Below are positions 24,468 through 32,561 of a DNA stretch of 41,990 nt, one piece after another. Position numbers and translations under genes: made by a program. The stretch's first letter is position 1. Each line of letters starts with the position of its first letter. Under the pieces are notes generated by a model. The model was not told the origin of the DNA. It searched no databases and saw nothing but the letters and a program-made list of their open reading frames with translations. The DNA comes from Ignavibacteriota bacterium (GTDB lineage Bacteria > Bacteroidota > Ignavibacteria > UBA10030 > UBA6906): NCBI GenBank assembly GCA_003158475.1, contig PMJR01000077.1, positions 5,185 through 47,174 on the forward strand, read 5' to 3'.

Positions 24468-24944
24468 TTACCATCCCTTCTCGCGGCGGAGATTCGCGAT
24501 ATGTTCTACGTGCTTCTCTCCGTGACCGGCGTACACGTTGAGCTGGCTTTCCAGAGTGACTTCCCCCCGTTCCGGGTGGAGGGCGCTCCGCGTCCACTCC
24601 CCGTCCGGAACGCGTTCGAGAAGCACCGACCATCTGTCGTGCAGGCCGCGGAGGATTTCCAGCGATACCCCGATCGGCATCTCCGTGGTGTCGGCCAGAG
24701 CAGCCCAGGCGTTCTGGTCGTACGGCTTGATCGTGGGTTTCACCTCGGTGAGAATCAGCTTCATGCGGATGAACGCGTTCATGTGTGCATCCGCGAGGTG
24801 GTGGACGACCTGACGCACGGTCCAGCCACCTTCTCTGTACGGGGTATCGAGCTGTTTGTCGTTCAACCCCTTCACGGCCTTCTCAAGCGCCGCCGGGAGA
24901 GCACGTATCCCGTCGATTTTTCTCCGGCGTTCCTCGTTCATCAT
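24468..24944 (-). CDS. YfiT/DinB-family protein (bacillithiol transferase-like)
   Basis: A 158-residue four-helix-bundle protein of the DinB/YfiT family. The metal site appears intact: the VRQVVHHLADAHMNA helix and the C-terminal GHGEKHVEHI histidines. YfiT-type proteins transfer thiols such as bacillithiol to electrophiles; which thiol is used here is not known. GAGGGGAG precedes the start, and the ATG overlaps the stop of the radical-SAM gene (ATGA), so the two are translationally coupled. Confidence 0.82.
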   Translation of the reverse strand: MMNEERRRKIDGIRALPAALEKAVKGLNDKQLDTPYREGGWTVRQVVHHLADAHMNAFIRMKLILTEVKPTIKPYDQNAWAALADTTEMPIGVSLEILRGLHDRWSVLLERVPDGEWTRSALHPERGEVTLESQLNVYAGHGEKHVEHIANLRREKGW

Positions 24945-25969
24945 GCGCTCCCCTCCTCGGTTTGTTCCACTTTGTTGTCGGCCGGTCCCTTGAACGGCCG
25001 GTCCCTGTCGTCGAACTCAGGCCGGTAGTAGTCAGACGCCTCAAATTCCTGCGCCCATCCATTCCCCATCCCCAGATTCTCCACGATGGCCAGCACCTTC
25101 TGATATTCGCTTTCACGGACCTTCCGGTCCAGGAGCGGCATCGTCAGGGCCCTGTGCGTGGGGAAGTACTGGGACATCACGCTCAGTGCCGTGTCCGCCC
25201 CCAGCGTATCGCGGATCCAGGTGAGGGTTTCCCTGCTGGCGGCGATGTCGTTCGGCAGGACCAGGTGCCGGATGATGAGACCCCGCTTCACAAGCCCGTC
25301 GTCCCCCTTCACCAGCGTGCCGCCGACCTGGCGGTGCATCTCGGCCACCGCCGTGCGCGCATGGAGAGCGTAGCCGTCGATTTTCGAGAACTCGCGCCCC
25401 ATCGCATCGTCGCCGTACTTCAGGTCAGGCAGGTAGATGTCGATCACGCCGTCCAGAAGCCGCAGGACATCCACCGCATCGTAGGCGTTGGTGTTATAGA
25501 TGAGAGGGAGGCGAAGCCCCGCGCCTGCGGCCGCCTCCAGCGCCATGACGATCTGAGGGACAAAGTGCGAGGGGGAGACCAGCCCGATCCCGTGACATCC
25601 CTTTTCCTGGAGCTCCACCATCATCTGCGCCAGGCGGTCGATGCTCACCTCGTTCATCCGTTCAGACTTGTGGTTCTGGCTGATCTGGTAGTTTTGGCAA
25701 TAGACGCAGCGGAGGTTGCAGTTGCCGAAGAATATATTGCCGACCCCGTGAGTCCCCGTCAGAGCGGGTTCCTCGCCGAAGTGGGGGGTGTATGCGGACA
25801 CCACCGGGAGCTCGCCCGAATAGCAGCGCGCAATCTCGCCGAGGAGGCGGTTGTTGCCGCAGTCGTGCGGGCAGACCGTGCACGAGGCGAGCATGGCGCG
25901 GAGCTTCCCGGCGCGCATGCGCAGCTCGCCGGATCGATGCAGGGCGATATACGAAGGAACGAAAGGCAT
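24941..25969 (-). CDS. Radical SAM protein, pyruvate-formate-lyase-activating-enzyme-like
   Basis: A 342-residue radical SAM enzyme of the PflX/YjjW-like group. The iron-sulfur motif is CNLRCVYC in GNCNLRCVYCQNYQ, preceded by a second Cys set (CTVCPHDCGNNR) that may hold an auxiliary cluster or Zn. The LPDLKYG and IIRHLVLPND segments are family-typical. The start at 25969 matches the family N-terminus (VPSYIALHRSGEL) but has no Shine-Dalgarno; the -10 element at 25977-25982 ends 7 nt upstream, so the mRNA may be leaderless. Its glycyl-radical or other target is not encoded nearby. Coupled to the YfiT-like gene. Confidence 0.85.
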   Translation of the reverse strand: MPFVPSYIALHRSGELRMRAGKLRAMLASCTVCPHDCGNNRLLGEIARCYSGELPVVSAYTPHFGEEPALTGTHGVGNIFFGNCNLRCVYCQNYQISQNHKSERMNEVSIDRLAQMMVELQEKGCHGIGLVSPSHFVPQIVMALEAAAGAGLRLPLIYNTNAYDAVDVLRLLDGVIDIYLPDLKYGDDAMGREFSKIDGYALHARTAVAEMHRQVGGTLVKGDDGLVKRGLIIRHLVLPNDIAASRETLTWIRDTLGADTALSVMSQYFPTHRALTMPLLDRKVRESEYQKVLAIVENLGMGNGWAQEFEASDYYRPEFDDRDRPFKGPADNKVEQTEEGSA

Positions 25970-25976
25970 GGAAAAA

Positions 25977-26005
25977 AATATAGCAAAGTTTCCACGTGAT
26001 TCCAA
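25977..26005 (-). promoter_or_regulatory. Promoter of the radical-SAM gene, possibly leaderless
   Basis: On the minus strand TTGGAA (26005-26000), a 17-bp spacer and TATATT (25982-25977) precede the ATG at 25969 by 7 nt. Transcription would start at or within a base or two of the ATG. Its -35 abuts the -35 of the opposite promoter. Confidence 0.55.
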
Positions 26006-26034
26006 TTGCCGAATGGGGGGAGAAACCGTATTTT
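26006..26034 (+). promoter_or_regulatory. Promoter of the epimerase/reductase gene
   Basis: TTGCCG (26006-26011), a 17-bp spacer and TATTTT (26029-26034) lie 28 bp before the ATG. It is back-to-back with the minus-strand promoter at 25977-26005. Confidence 0.55.
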
Positions 26035-26062
26035 GTCGGACAGAACGAACGGAAAGACGCCC

Positions 26063-27193
26063 ATGGCGGAACACATCTTCATGACCGGTGGTACCGGGCT
26101 GGTCGGGACAAACCTCATTCCCCGGCTGCTGAGAGCGTTCCCCGGATCGACGATCACGCTCCTTGTCCGCGGGGACAACGATGCGGACGTCGCGCTCAGG
26201 GTGGACGAGATCTCGCTCAAAGTGGAGCGGGGGGAGGGGATCCCCGGCGCACGGGGGCGGATCCGGGGTCTCCGGGGTGACGTCCTGATGAACCAGTGCG
26301 GGCTCTCCGCGAATCAGCTCGACCGGCTCGTGGATGAAACGACGTACATCATTCACGGAGCGGCGACGATCAGGTTCGATCATCCGATCGAAGAGGCACG
26401 CGAAGTGAACTGCGGGGGGACGCGGAAGATGCTCGCGATCGCGGAGCGGTGCGCAGAGCGCGGGAAGCTGAAACGGTTCGTGTACATCGGCACCTCGTCG
26501 GTGTCGGGCCAGCGCGCGGGGGTCCTCACCGAAGAGGAACTCGAGACGGGGCAGCGGTTCTTCAACACCTACGAACAATCCAAGTGCGAATCGGAACGGA
26601 TTGTCCGTGACCACTTCAGCCGGATCCCCGCGGTGATCTTCCGGCCCAGCATCATCATCGGGGATTCACGGACCGGCGCAACCAGTTCCTTCAACGTCAT
26701 CTACATCCCCCTCCGCCTCCTCCAGAGGGGACTGCTGGAGTTCGTCCCCGGGACCCCGGACACAAAGATGGACCTCGTGCCGATCGACTGGGCGGACGAC
26801 GTGATGGTGCACATCATGGGGCTGGATGCGGCCAACGGGAAGGTCTGCCACGTCACCGCCGGACCTGACCGTGCCGCTCCCCTGGGGGAAGTCGTTCTCA
26901 GCGCAACGGCATACTTCGACCGCCATACGCCGCTGGCGGCGCCCCGTTCCATGGAGTTCGTCACGCGGGAGGAATTTGAGCGACGCAGGAGGCTCACGCA
27001 CGGCAGGGAGGAAGCGCTCCTGGGACAGCTTGACACGTTGTTGCCGTACGTGAGCATCGACAGGCTCTTCGACTCGAGGAACACCGACGCGCTGCTCCAG
27101 GGAAGCGGGATCACGTTCCCCAGATTCAACGCGTATGGAGAGAAGATCCTTGCCTATTGCCTTAAGACAAAATGGGGCAAGCTCCCGGGCTAA
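26063..27193 (+). CDS. Extended SDR, NAD(P)-dependent epimerase / thioester-reductase-like
   Basis: A 376-residue Rossmann oxidoreductase. The nucleotide loop is TGGTGLVG at 8-15. The catalytic pair is Y170 and K174 (YEQSK), with the serine in YIGTSSVSG. The middle (FRPSIIIGDSRTG) matches the NAD_binding_4 group that includes thioester and fatty-acyl reductases, while other features fit nucleotide-sugar epimerases; the substrate cannot be chosen between these. The start at 26063 is chosen because GGAAAG lies upstream and the promoter at 26006-26034 starts beyond any earlier in-frame start. It is convergent with the deformylase-like gene, leaving 12 bp. Confidence 0.85.
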   Translation: MAEHIFMTGGTGLVGTNLIPRLLRAFPGSTITLLVRGDNDADVALRVDEISLKVERGEGIPGARGRIRGLRGDVLMNQCGLSANQLDRLVDETTYIIHGAATIRFDHPIEEAREVNCGGTRKMLAIAERCAERGKLKRFVYIGTSSVSGQRAGVLTEEELETGQRFFNTYEQSKCESERIVRDHFSRIPAVIFRPSIIIGDSRTGATSSFNVIYIPLRLLQRGLLEFVPGTPDTKMDLVPIDWADDVMVHIMGLDAANGKVCHVTAGPDRAAPLGEVVLSATAYFDRHTPLAAPRSMEFVTREEFERRRRLTHGREEALLGQLDTLLPYVSIDRLFDSRNTDALLQGSGITFPRFNAYGEKILAYCLKTKWGKLPG

Positions 27194-27205
27194 AGGGCGG
27201 CCCCG

Positions 27206-27730
27206 TCACATCTCCTTCCTCCCCGAGACGCGCTTCAGTCTTTCCAGTTCCGATTTGTACACGATATGCTTCGAATCGACCGCACGGTCAAGCGCCAGTA
27301 TCCCGTTCACATGATCAATCTCATGCTGGAGGAGCTCCGCCAGCGCACCCCGGGCCTTCAGGAGGTGCTCTTTCCCCTCCGGATCCCGGTAGCGCACTTC
27401 GATCGACAGGTGCCGTTTCAGTTTTACCGCAAGTTCCGGGAAGCTGAAGCAATCGTCCCAGAGCGTCATCATCTGCCTGCTGCTCCTGACGATCTCAGGA
27501 TTCACGAGTGCAAGGGGCCCGTCGACATCGATGAACAGCACCCGGCGCTTGTCGCCGATCTGGGGGGCGGCGATCCCCCTGCCGAACCCGTTCCGCCGCC
27601 GGAAGTCGTGAAGCGTGTCCGCCAGGTCCCGGACCAGCGCGCGGAGGTCGGGAGTGTTGTACTGCCTCACCCGCACGCAGAGGGAGCGGAGAAGCGGATT
27701 GCCGAGCAGGAGAACCGGACGGATACTCAT
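27206..27730 (-). CDS. Peptide-deformylase-like protein with divergent motif II
   Basis: A 174-residue metalloprotein of the Def family. Motif I is GRGIAAPQ (50-57) and motif III QHEIDH with H136, E137 and H140. Motif II, normally EGCLS, reads DDCFS with the metal-ligand Cys C94, so all three metal ligands survive but the flanking E and G have changed. GGAGG about 5 nt before ATG 27730 fixes the start. It is the last gene of a glnD-murI-def-like run. It could be a second deformylase or one acting on other formylated substrates; the housekeeping Def is not in this window. Confidence 0.8.
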   Translation of the reverse strand: MSIRPVLLLGNPLLRSLCVRVRQYNTPDLRALVRDLADTLHDFRRRNGFGRGIAAPQIGDKRRVLFIDVDGPLALVNPEIVRSSRQMMTLWDDCFSFPELAVKLKRHLSIEVRYRDPEGKEHLLKARGALAELLQHEIDHVNGILALDRAVDSKHIVYKSELERLKRVSGRKEM

Positions 27731-27742
27731 GTTCACCTCCGT

Positions 27743-28543
27743 TTAGAAGCCTGAGACCCGGTGCACCCTTCCCATGGTGCGCCCGAGAAATCTCTCGCCG
27801 ATCTCGGCAAACCGGGCGGGGAGGTCGCTGACATAGAACTCGAGGTTCGGTTTCTGGCGGCTCGGGTTCCGCAGTTTCTTCTCGTCCAGCGCGGCCTCAA
27901 CGTCCGCGGCCACCGCCGCCCCCGAATCGATGAGAGTCACGTGAGGGTCCATCGCCGCGGCGATCGCGCCGCGCAAAACCGGATAGTGGGTGCACCCCAG
28001 GATCAACGTATCGATTTTTTCGAGCGTGAGCGGGAAGAGGTACTCTTTTGCGACAAGGGCGGTCACCCTGTGGTCGATCCACCCTTCTTCAGCGAGCGGG
28101 ACGAAGAGCGGGCACGCCTGTGCGAACACCTGGACGTCCGCGTCAATCTGACGGATCGCGTGCGCATAGGCGCCGCTGTTGACCGTGGCGACCGTCCCGA
28201 TGATCCCCACCCTCTTTTTCTTCGTCGCCCGGATCGCCTCGCGGGCCCCGGGAAGTATCACCGCAACCACGGGCACCCGCGCCCGGTTCTGAACGACGTC
28301 GAGTGCAACCGCCGAGACCGTGTTGCAGGCGATCACCACCATCTTGACTCCCTTCGAAACAAGGAAGTCCACATCCTGCATCGCATATTCCCGCACGACC
28401 GTGGGGGACTTCGGACCGTACGGCACGCGGGCCGTGTCGCCGAAGTACACGATATTCTCGTTCGGGAGCCGTGCGCTCAACGCGCGCACAACCGTGAGTC
28501 CGCCGATCCCGCTGTCAAACACACCGATGGGTTTGGCGTTCAT
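27743..28543 (-). CDS. murI: Glutamate racemase
   Basis: A 266-residue enzyme making D-glutamate for peptidoglycan. The two catalytic cysteines are C73 (VVIACNTVSA) and C184 (ILGCTHYPVL), with the opening IGVFDSGIGGLTV. Length is typical. Its start overlaps the glnD stop (ATGA), and the deformylase-like gene follows 12 bp downstream. Confidence 0.95.
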   Translation of the reverse strand: MNAKPIGVFDSGIGGLTVVRALSARLPNENIVYFGDTARVPYGPKSPTVVREYAMQDVDFLVSKGVKMVVIACNTVSAVALDVVQNRARVPVVAVILPGAREAIRATKKKRVGIIGTVATVNSGAYAHAIRQIDADVQVFAQACPLFVPLAEEGWIDHRVTALVAKEYLFPLTLEKIDTLILGCTHYPVLRGAIAAAMDPHVTLIDSGAAVAADVEAALDEKKLRNPSRQKPNLEFYVSDLPARFAEIGERFLGRTMGRVHRVSGF

Positions 28544-31191
28544 GACGTCCGATCGAGCCGTTCCCCGGCAAGACGCTGTATTGTGGAGAGGATCCTTTCC
28601 CGGATCCTCTCCCGGGTCGCGGGATCCGTGATCTGTTTCCCGGACCGGTCAAGCGTATAGAAGGCATCGACGATCCCGTCCACGCGTGTGGCGATCTTGG
28701 CAAAGCGAATATCCAGCCCGAGTTCCGACATTGTTTCGGTCAGCCGGTACAGAAACCCGACGGAGTCCGGGGCATAGACGTCGATAATCGTGTAGCGCGG
28801 GTTCTCTTCGAAGCGGACATCAGTGGTCACGGACGGGTTCGTCGGCAACTTCGGCCGGCGTTTCCATTTCTTGTCGTGTTCCCGGAAGAGATTCTCGATG
28901 TCGAGGGCCCCCTCCATCACCAGGCGAAGGTCGCCCGCGATCTTCTCGCAACGCCTCTGCTCCAGCCCCTGTTTCGTCCCGGAGTCAGTGACGCGAAACC
29001 TGTCGATAATGAGGCCGTCATCCCTTGTGAACACGTTCGCGTCGAAGATATCCGCATCGTTGACGGAGAGCACCGCGCAGAATTTTGAGAGTGCGAACGG
29101 CGCGTCCCGGGCGATCACGGTGATCTCCGTGTGCCCGCCGGCCCGGGCGAACAGGGCCGATACCGGCTCGCTGTTCCCCCCCTTCAGGATATGCTGCTCG
29201 ATCTCCTCCTCGCTGAAAAGGGCGACGTACGACGCGTCCCCCACCCCCGCAATATGGCGCCGGACACGTTCCGGGGGGATCGATCTGCTCAGAAATTCGA
29301 CGACGTTTTCAGCCGCCTCATCGGTAATCCCCCGGTGGAACTCGTCGATCTCGACGCCTGTCAGCTTGCGCCTCAGCACTTCCGCGGTGCGCTGGTACAG
29401 CTCCTGCAGCATCGCCGCTTTCCATTCCGTCCACACACTGGCATTCAGCGCGGACAGGTCGGCGTACGTCAGCACGTAGAGGTAGTCAAGCAATTCCGGT
29501 CGCTCGAATCGTGAGGCGAATTCCCTCAAGGTGTCCGGGTCGTGGACATTCCTGCGGAATGCGGTCTGCTCCATTGCGAGGTGGTGGCGGACGAGAAACC
29601 CGACGTCGGGGGCTGCATCGGGCATTCCCAGGCGGTTCATTATCGTGGCGGACATGCTGACGCCGGTGATTTCGTGGTCCGCTACCCCGCGCGGCTTCGC
29701 GATATCGTGCAGGAGTATGGCCGCATACAGGATATCCTTGCGGGGGAGGTTCCGGAACACCTCCCGGAGGATACCCTGCTTCTCCCTCAGGTTTTCCGCG
29801 TTGGCGATCGCAATCAGCGTGTGCTCGTCCGCCGTATAGTAATGATAGACATTGTGCTGGAAAAAAGCGACGAGCGCGCCGAACTCGGGGATGTACCGCG
29901 GGAGAACGTCCGCATCGTTCATCTCGTGCAGCGTTTCCGCCACCCGGTGGGTTCTGAGTATGCGCCGGAAATATGAAGAGAGTCCGGGCGAATCCGCGTC
30001 CTCCTCGTGCAGGACCTCGGCGCTTCTCTCGAGCAGGCCCCGCAGGCGGAGGTCCGGCGGCGTCTCATGCTCGGCCGCAAGCGTAAACGCCTCGAAGATC
30101 TGTGCGGCGCTGCCCAGCGCGGCCACGGACGGATCGATTGTCAGCGCATCGTCGTAGAGTATGAACGCGGAGCCGACCTGTTTGCCAGGAGATCCGGACA
30201 GTCGGGGGGGTTCGATCGATTCCCTGAACCGCTGCCCCGCCCGTTGCAGGAGCCTGAACACCGTCCGCGCATGGATATAGTACCCGCGCATGAAGACCTC
30301 CACGGGCATGAGACCGGGACCGGACTCCACGCCGATCCCCTCGGCGACGTCCCTCTGCAATGCGTATTCCAGAGTGTCGTGCTGGGACTCGCGGCGGTAG
30401 TGCATTTCGTGCCGCACACGGAGCAGGAACTCGAATGCCCGGACGGCGGCACCGTGTTCCTCCGTATCGATGAGGCCGTCCGCGGCGAGCATGTCGAGAA
30501 AATCCTTCGTCGCACACGAACCTGCACGGAGAGGGGTGAAATACCGCGGGTCGGTTCCCCGGTAGAGCCAGAACGCAGCATGCAGGTCCCGCAGGCCCCC
30601 CGCGCTTTTCTTTATGTTCGGTTCAAGGAGCTTGACGGAGCTCCCGTAACGCTCATGACGCGCCCGGACGTCCTCGAACACGCCACCGATCAACCAGGCG
30701 GGGGGAGCCTGCGCGATCTGCGCCTGAATACGCCTGTAGAGCTCCTCCGCGAGGGACGCGTTGCCGCAGATGTATCGGCTTTCGATCATCGAAGCCCAGG
30801 ATTCAAATGTCTCCCCGTGAAGAGCGATCGCCTCATCGACCGTCCGGACGCTGTGTCCGATGTCGACGCCCGCGTCCCAGAGGAAATGGAGGACGGCCTT
30901 CGCGGCGTCTCCCGCCGCTTCCAGAAGATCCCCCGAGTCGCACAATACCATGACATCGATGTCGGAGTGGGGACACAGCTCTCCCCGCCCGTATCCCCCC
31001 AGCGCGAGTATTGCTATCGTGTCCATCATCCCCGCAGGGAGGCAATCGCACGCGGACCGGATTGCCTCATCCGTCACCGATGTGAGGTCCCTGCATGTGA
31101 GGAACCCACCCGCACCACTCCGATGTGAGGCAGCGATCTCCGCCTTTCGTGTCCCGAGAAACGACTTTAGCGATTGGGGATCAGTCTGCAT
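28540..31191 (-). CDS. glnD: PII uridylyltransferase / uridylyl-removing enzyme
   Basis: An 883-residue bifunctional sensor of glutamine that uridylylates PII protein and reverses it. Order: nucleotidyltransferase with LGGYGRGELCPHSDIDVM (about 64-81), a GlnD linker domain, an HD phosphohydrolase with LLHDIAKPRG and HHLAME, and two C-terminal ACT domains for glutamine binding. Length is standard. The start at 31191 has no strong Shine-Dalgarno; a sigma-70-type promoter at 31230-31258 lies upstream, with a perfect palindrome over the expected transcription start. No glnB or amtB is nearby. murI is coupled downstream. Confidence 0.95.
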   Translation of the reverse strand: MQTDPQSLKSFLGTRKAEIAASHRSGAGGFLTCRDLTSVTDEAIRSACDCLPAGMMDTIAILALGGYGRGELCPHSDIDVMVLCDSGDLLEAAGDAAKAVLHFLWDAGVDIGHSVRTVDEAIALHGETFESWASMIESRYICGNASLAEELYRRIQAQIAQAPPAWLIGGVFEDVRARHERYGSSVKLLEPNIKKSAGGLRDLHAAFWLYRGTDPRYFTPLRAGSCATKDFLDMLAADGLIDTEEHGAAVRAFEFLLRVRHEMHYRRESQHDTLEYALQRDVAEGIGVESGPGLMPVEVFMRGYYIHARTVFRLLQRAGQRFRESIEPPRLSGSPGKQVGSAFILYDDALTIDPSVAALGSAAQIFEAFTLAAEHETPPDLRLRGLLERSAEVLHEEDADSPGLSSYFRRILRTHRVAETLHEMNDADVLPRYIPEFGALVAFFQHNVYHYYTADEHTLIAIANAENLREKQGILREVFRNLPRKDILYAAILLHDIAKPRGVADHEITGVSMSATIMNRLGMPDAAPDVGFLVRHHLAMEQTAFRRNVHDPDTLREFASRFERPELLDYLYVLTYADLSALNASVWTEWKAAMLQELYQRTAEVLRRKLTGVEIDEFHRGITDEAAENVVEFLSRSIPPERVRRHIAGVGDASYVALFSEEEIEQHILKGGNSEPVSALFARAGGHTEITVIARDAPFALSKFCAVLSVNDADIFDANVFTRDDGLIIDRFRVTDSGTKQGLEQRRCEKIAGDLRLVMEGALDIENLFREHDKKWKRRPKLPTNPSVTTDVRFEENPRYTIIDVYAPDSVGFLYRLTETMSELGLDIRFAKIATRVDGIVDAFYTLDRSGKQITDPATRERIRERILSTIQRLAGERLDRTS

Positions 31192-31213
31192 GGATTATTC
31201 TGAGGCGGGAGGG

Positions 31214-31228
31214 GGATATGACATATCC
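31214..31228. promoter_or_regulatory. Palindromic operator candidate GGATAT-GAC-ATATCC
   Basis: A perfect 6-bp-arm inverted repeat with a 3-bp centre. It lies immediately downstream of the glnD -10 element and would cover the start site, so a bound factor would repress glnD. The adjacent MarR-like gene is one candidate for the factor. Confidence 0.5.
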
Positions 31229-31229
31229 G

Positions 31230-31258
31230 AATATACCGAATGAGGTGAGGAGATTCAA
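31230..31258 (-). promoter_or_regulatory. glnD promoter
   Basis: On the minus strand TTGAAT (31258-31253), a 17-bp spacer and TATATT (31235-31230) precede the glnD ATG by about 38 bp. Confidence 0.6.
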
Positions 31259-31365
31259 CGGAACTGCTGAAATACCGTACGCCATTGATTACGAATTCAA
31301 CGATTTGCAACACGCACACGCTGTAAATTCCAAGCAAAAACTGTTCATCGGGGGAAATAGTTTCT

Positions 31366-31382
31366 TAGGCACAACTATTGCT
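31366..31382 (+). promoter_or_regulatory. Sigma-54-type promoter of the regulator-hdr-mvh operon
   Basis: TAGGCACAACTATTGCT matches the sigma-54 consensus YTGGCACGRNNNTTGCW at all but two informative positions, with GG (31368-31369) and GC (31380-31381) exactly 12 bp apart. Transcription would start near 31393, about 25 nt before the regulator ATG. No competing sigma-70 pair was seen for this gene. Confidence 0.55.
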
Positions 31383-31417
31383 ACACTACCAGTACTATTG
31401 GCCCCCCATCAAATCGG

Positions 31418-31858
31418 ATGGTGCGTACGTTGCCTTCACCGGCGGAATCGTTAATCGGCGTCCTCACGGAAACCAGGAAGCTCGAGAAGCGCCTCGAGTC
31501 TCTCACGCGGCTTTCTTCAGACGCCCTCCTTGTCCTCCTGCTGCTTCACACAAGGAAACCTGCGAGCGTGAAGGAGCTGACCGGGCATCTGGGCGTCAGT
31601 GACAGCCGCACTTCCAAGCTTCTCTGCCTCCTGGAAGACAGGGGGTTCATCACGCGCCGCATCAGTCTCTCGGACCGGCGGGTGGAACAAATCTCGCTCA
31701 CTCCCCGGGGTGACCGGATCGTCGAGATAGCACTCAGCGCGCCTGCTTCACCGCACGAGGAAGCACCCCCCAGCTGTCCCCTGAACATCGTGCCGTCGAT
31801 CAACGTGCTGGGGATCCTCATCGGGTGCGCTGCTCTCTATTTGAAAATGACCTGCTGA
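31418..31858 (+). CDS. MarR-like winged-helix regulator with hydrophobic Cys-containing C-terminus
   Basis: A 146-residue regulator. Residues about 34-100 are a MarR-type winged helix: helices around VKELTGHLGVSDSRTSKLLC and the wing RISLSDRRVEQISLTPRG. Instead of the long C-terminal dimerisation helices of MarR proteins, residues 110-146 are a Pro-rich linker and a hydrophobic stretch (about 124-142) that could cross or dip into the membrane. Cysteines lie at 70, 120, 137 and 146, the last being the final residue. This suggests redox or membrane sensing, which is inference. The start has no Shine-Dalgarno but sits 25 nt downstream of the predicted sigma-54 start site. hdrC begins 52 bp after its stop. 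Confidence 0.7.
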   Translation: MVRTLPSPAESLIGVLTETRKLEKRLESLTRLSSDALLVLLLLHTRKPASVKELTGHLGVSDSRTSKLLCLLEDRGFITRRISLSDRRVEQISLTPRGDRIVEIALSAPASPHEEAPPSCPLNIVPSINVLGILIGCAALYLKMTC

Positions 31859-31910
31859 ACGCGCGTGTGACGCTTTCCCCGTTCAGCATTACTGCAGGAG
31901 GATGACAGGT

Positions 31911-32561
31911 ATGAAGCTTCCAACCCCACCAGCCCTTCGGACTACCGTTACGAATTCTCCACCCCGGATGAAGACCGTCGTCAGGAGACTCAAGTTCGAG
32001 TCGGAGCTCGACCTCTCCTTCGGCGAACATGTGGCCGAGCGGGCGTACGGACAGAAGCTTCTCAGTTGCATCCAGTGCGGGACCTGCAGTGCAACATGTC
32101 CCCTCAGCCATTATATGGACTACACGCCCCGCAAGATCATCGCCATGACACGCGAGGGTTTCAAGGACGAAGTCCTGAACAGCCTGACAATATGGCTCTG
32201 CGCGTCGTGCTATGCGTGCACCGTCCAGTGCCCACGACAGATCCATATCACCGACGTCATGTACGCGCTCAAGCGCGAGGCAATCGCGCGGGGATTCTAT
32301 CCGGCAAGAAACCCCATCCCGGTCCTTGCGAAGGCGTTCTACGAAAGGGTGAGGCACGACGGCCGGAACACCGAGAGCAGGCTTCTCATCACACTCTATC
32401 TCCGCACCAATCCATTCAAAATGCTGAAGGAAGCGATGCTCGGGCTCCATCTTTTCCTCACGGGACGCCTCTCACTCAAGAAAGAGAAAATAAAGGGCAT
32501 GAAAGAACTCCGGAAGATGATCGATTCCGTCGAGCCGCGAAAGGAGGCTGTCCCCTTATGA
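31911..32561 (+). CDS. hdrC: Heterodisulfide reductase subunit C-like iron-sulfur protein
   Basis: A 216-residue soluble protein with two [4Fe-4S] motifs: C53-x2-C56-x2-C59-x3-C63 (CIQCGTCSATCP) and C97-x2-C100-x2-C103-x3-C107. In Hdr complexes HdrC passes electrons from HdrA to HdrB. ATG 31911 is chosen over 31902 because AGGAGG lies 9 nt before it and directly abuts the other. Its stop overlaps the hdrB start (ATGA). The gene order hdrC-B-A with mvhDGA following is that of a single functional module. Confidence 0.93.
   Translation: MKLPTPPALRTTVTNSPPRMKTVVRRLKFESELDLSFGEHVAERAYGQKLLSCIQCGTCSATCPLSHYMDYTPRKIIAMTREGFKDEVLNSLTIWLCASCYACTVQCPRQIHITDVMYALKREAIARGFYPARNPIPVLAKAFYERVRHDGRNTESRLLITLYLRTNPFKMLKEAMLGLHLFLTGRLSLKKEKIKGMKELRKMIDSVEPRKEAVPL

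Noticed and set aside
31218-31454. 79-codon frame with a good GGAGGGGG ribosome-binding-like sequence
   Set aside because: Third-position GC is far lower than in the neighbours, it overlaps promoter elements and the regulator start, and the apparent Shine-Dalgarno lies in the glnD leader on the opposite strand.
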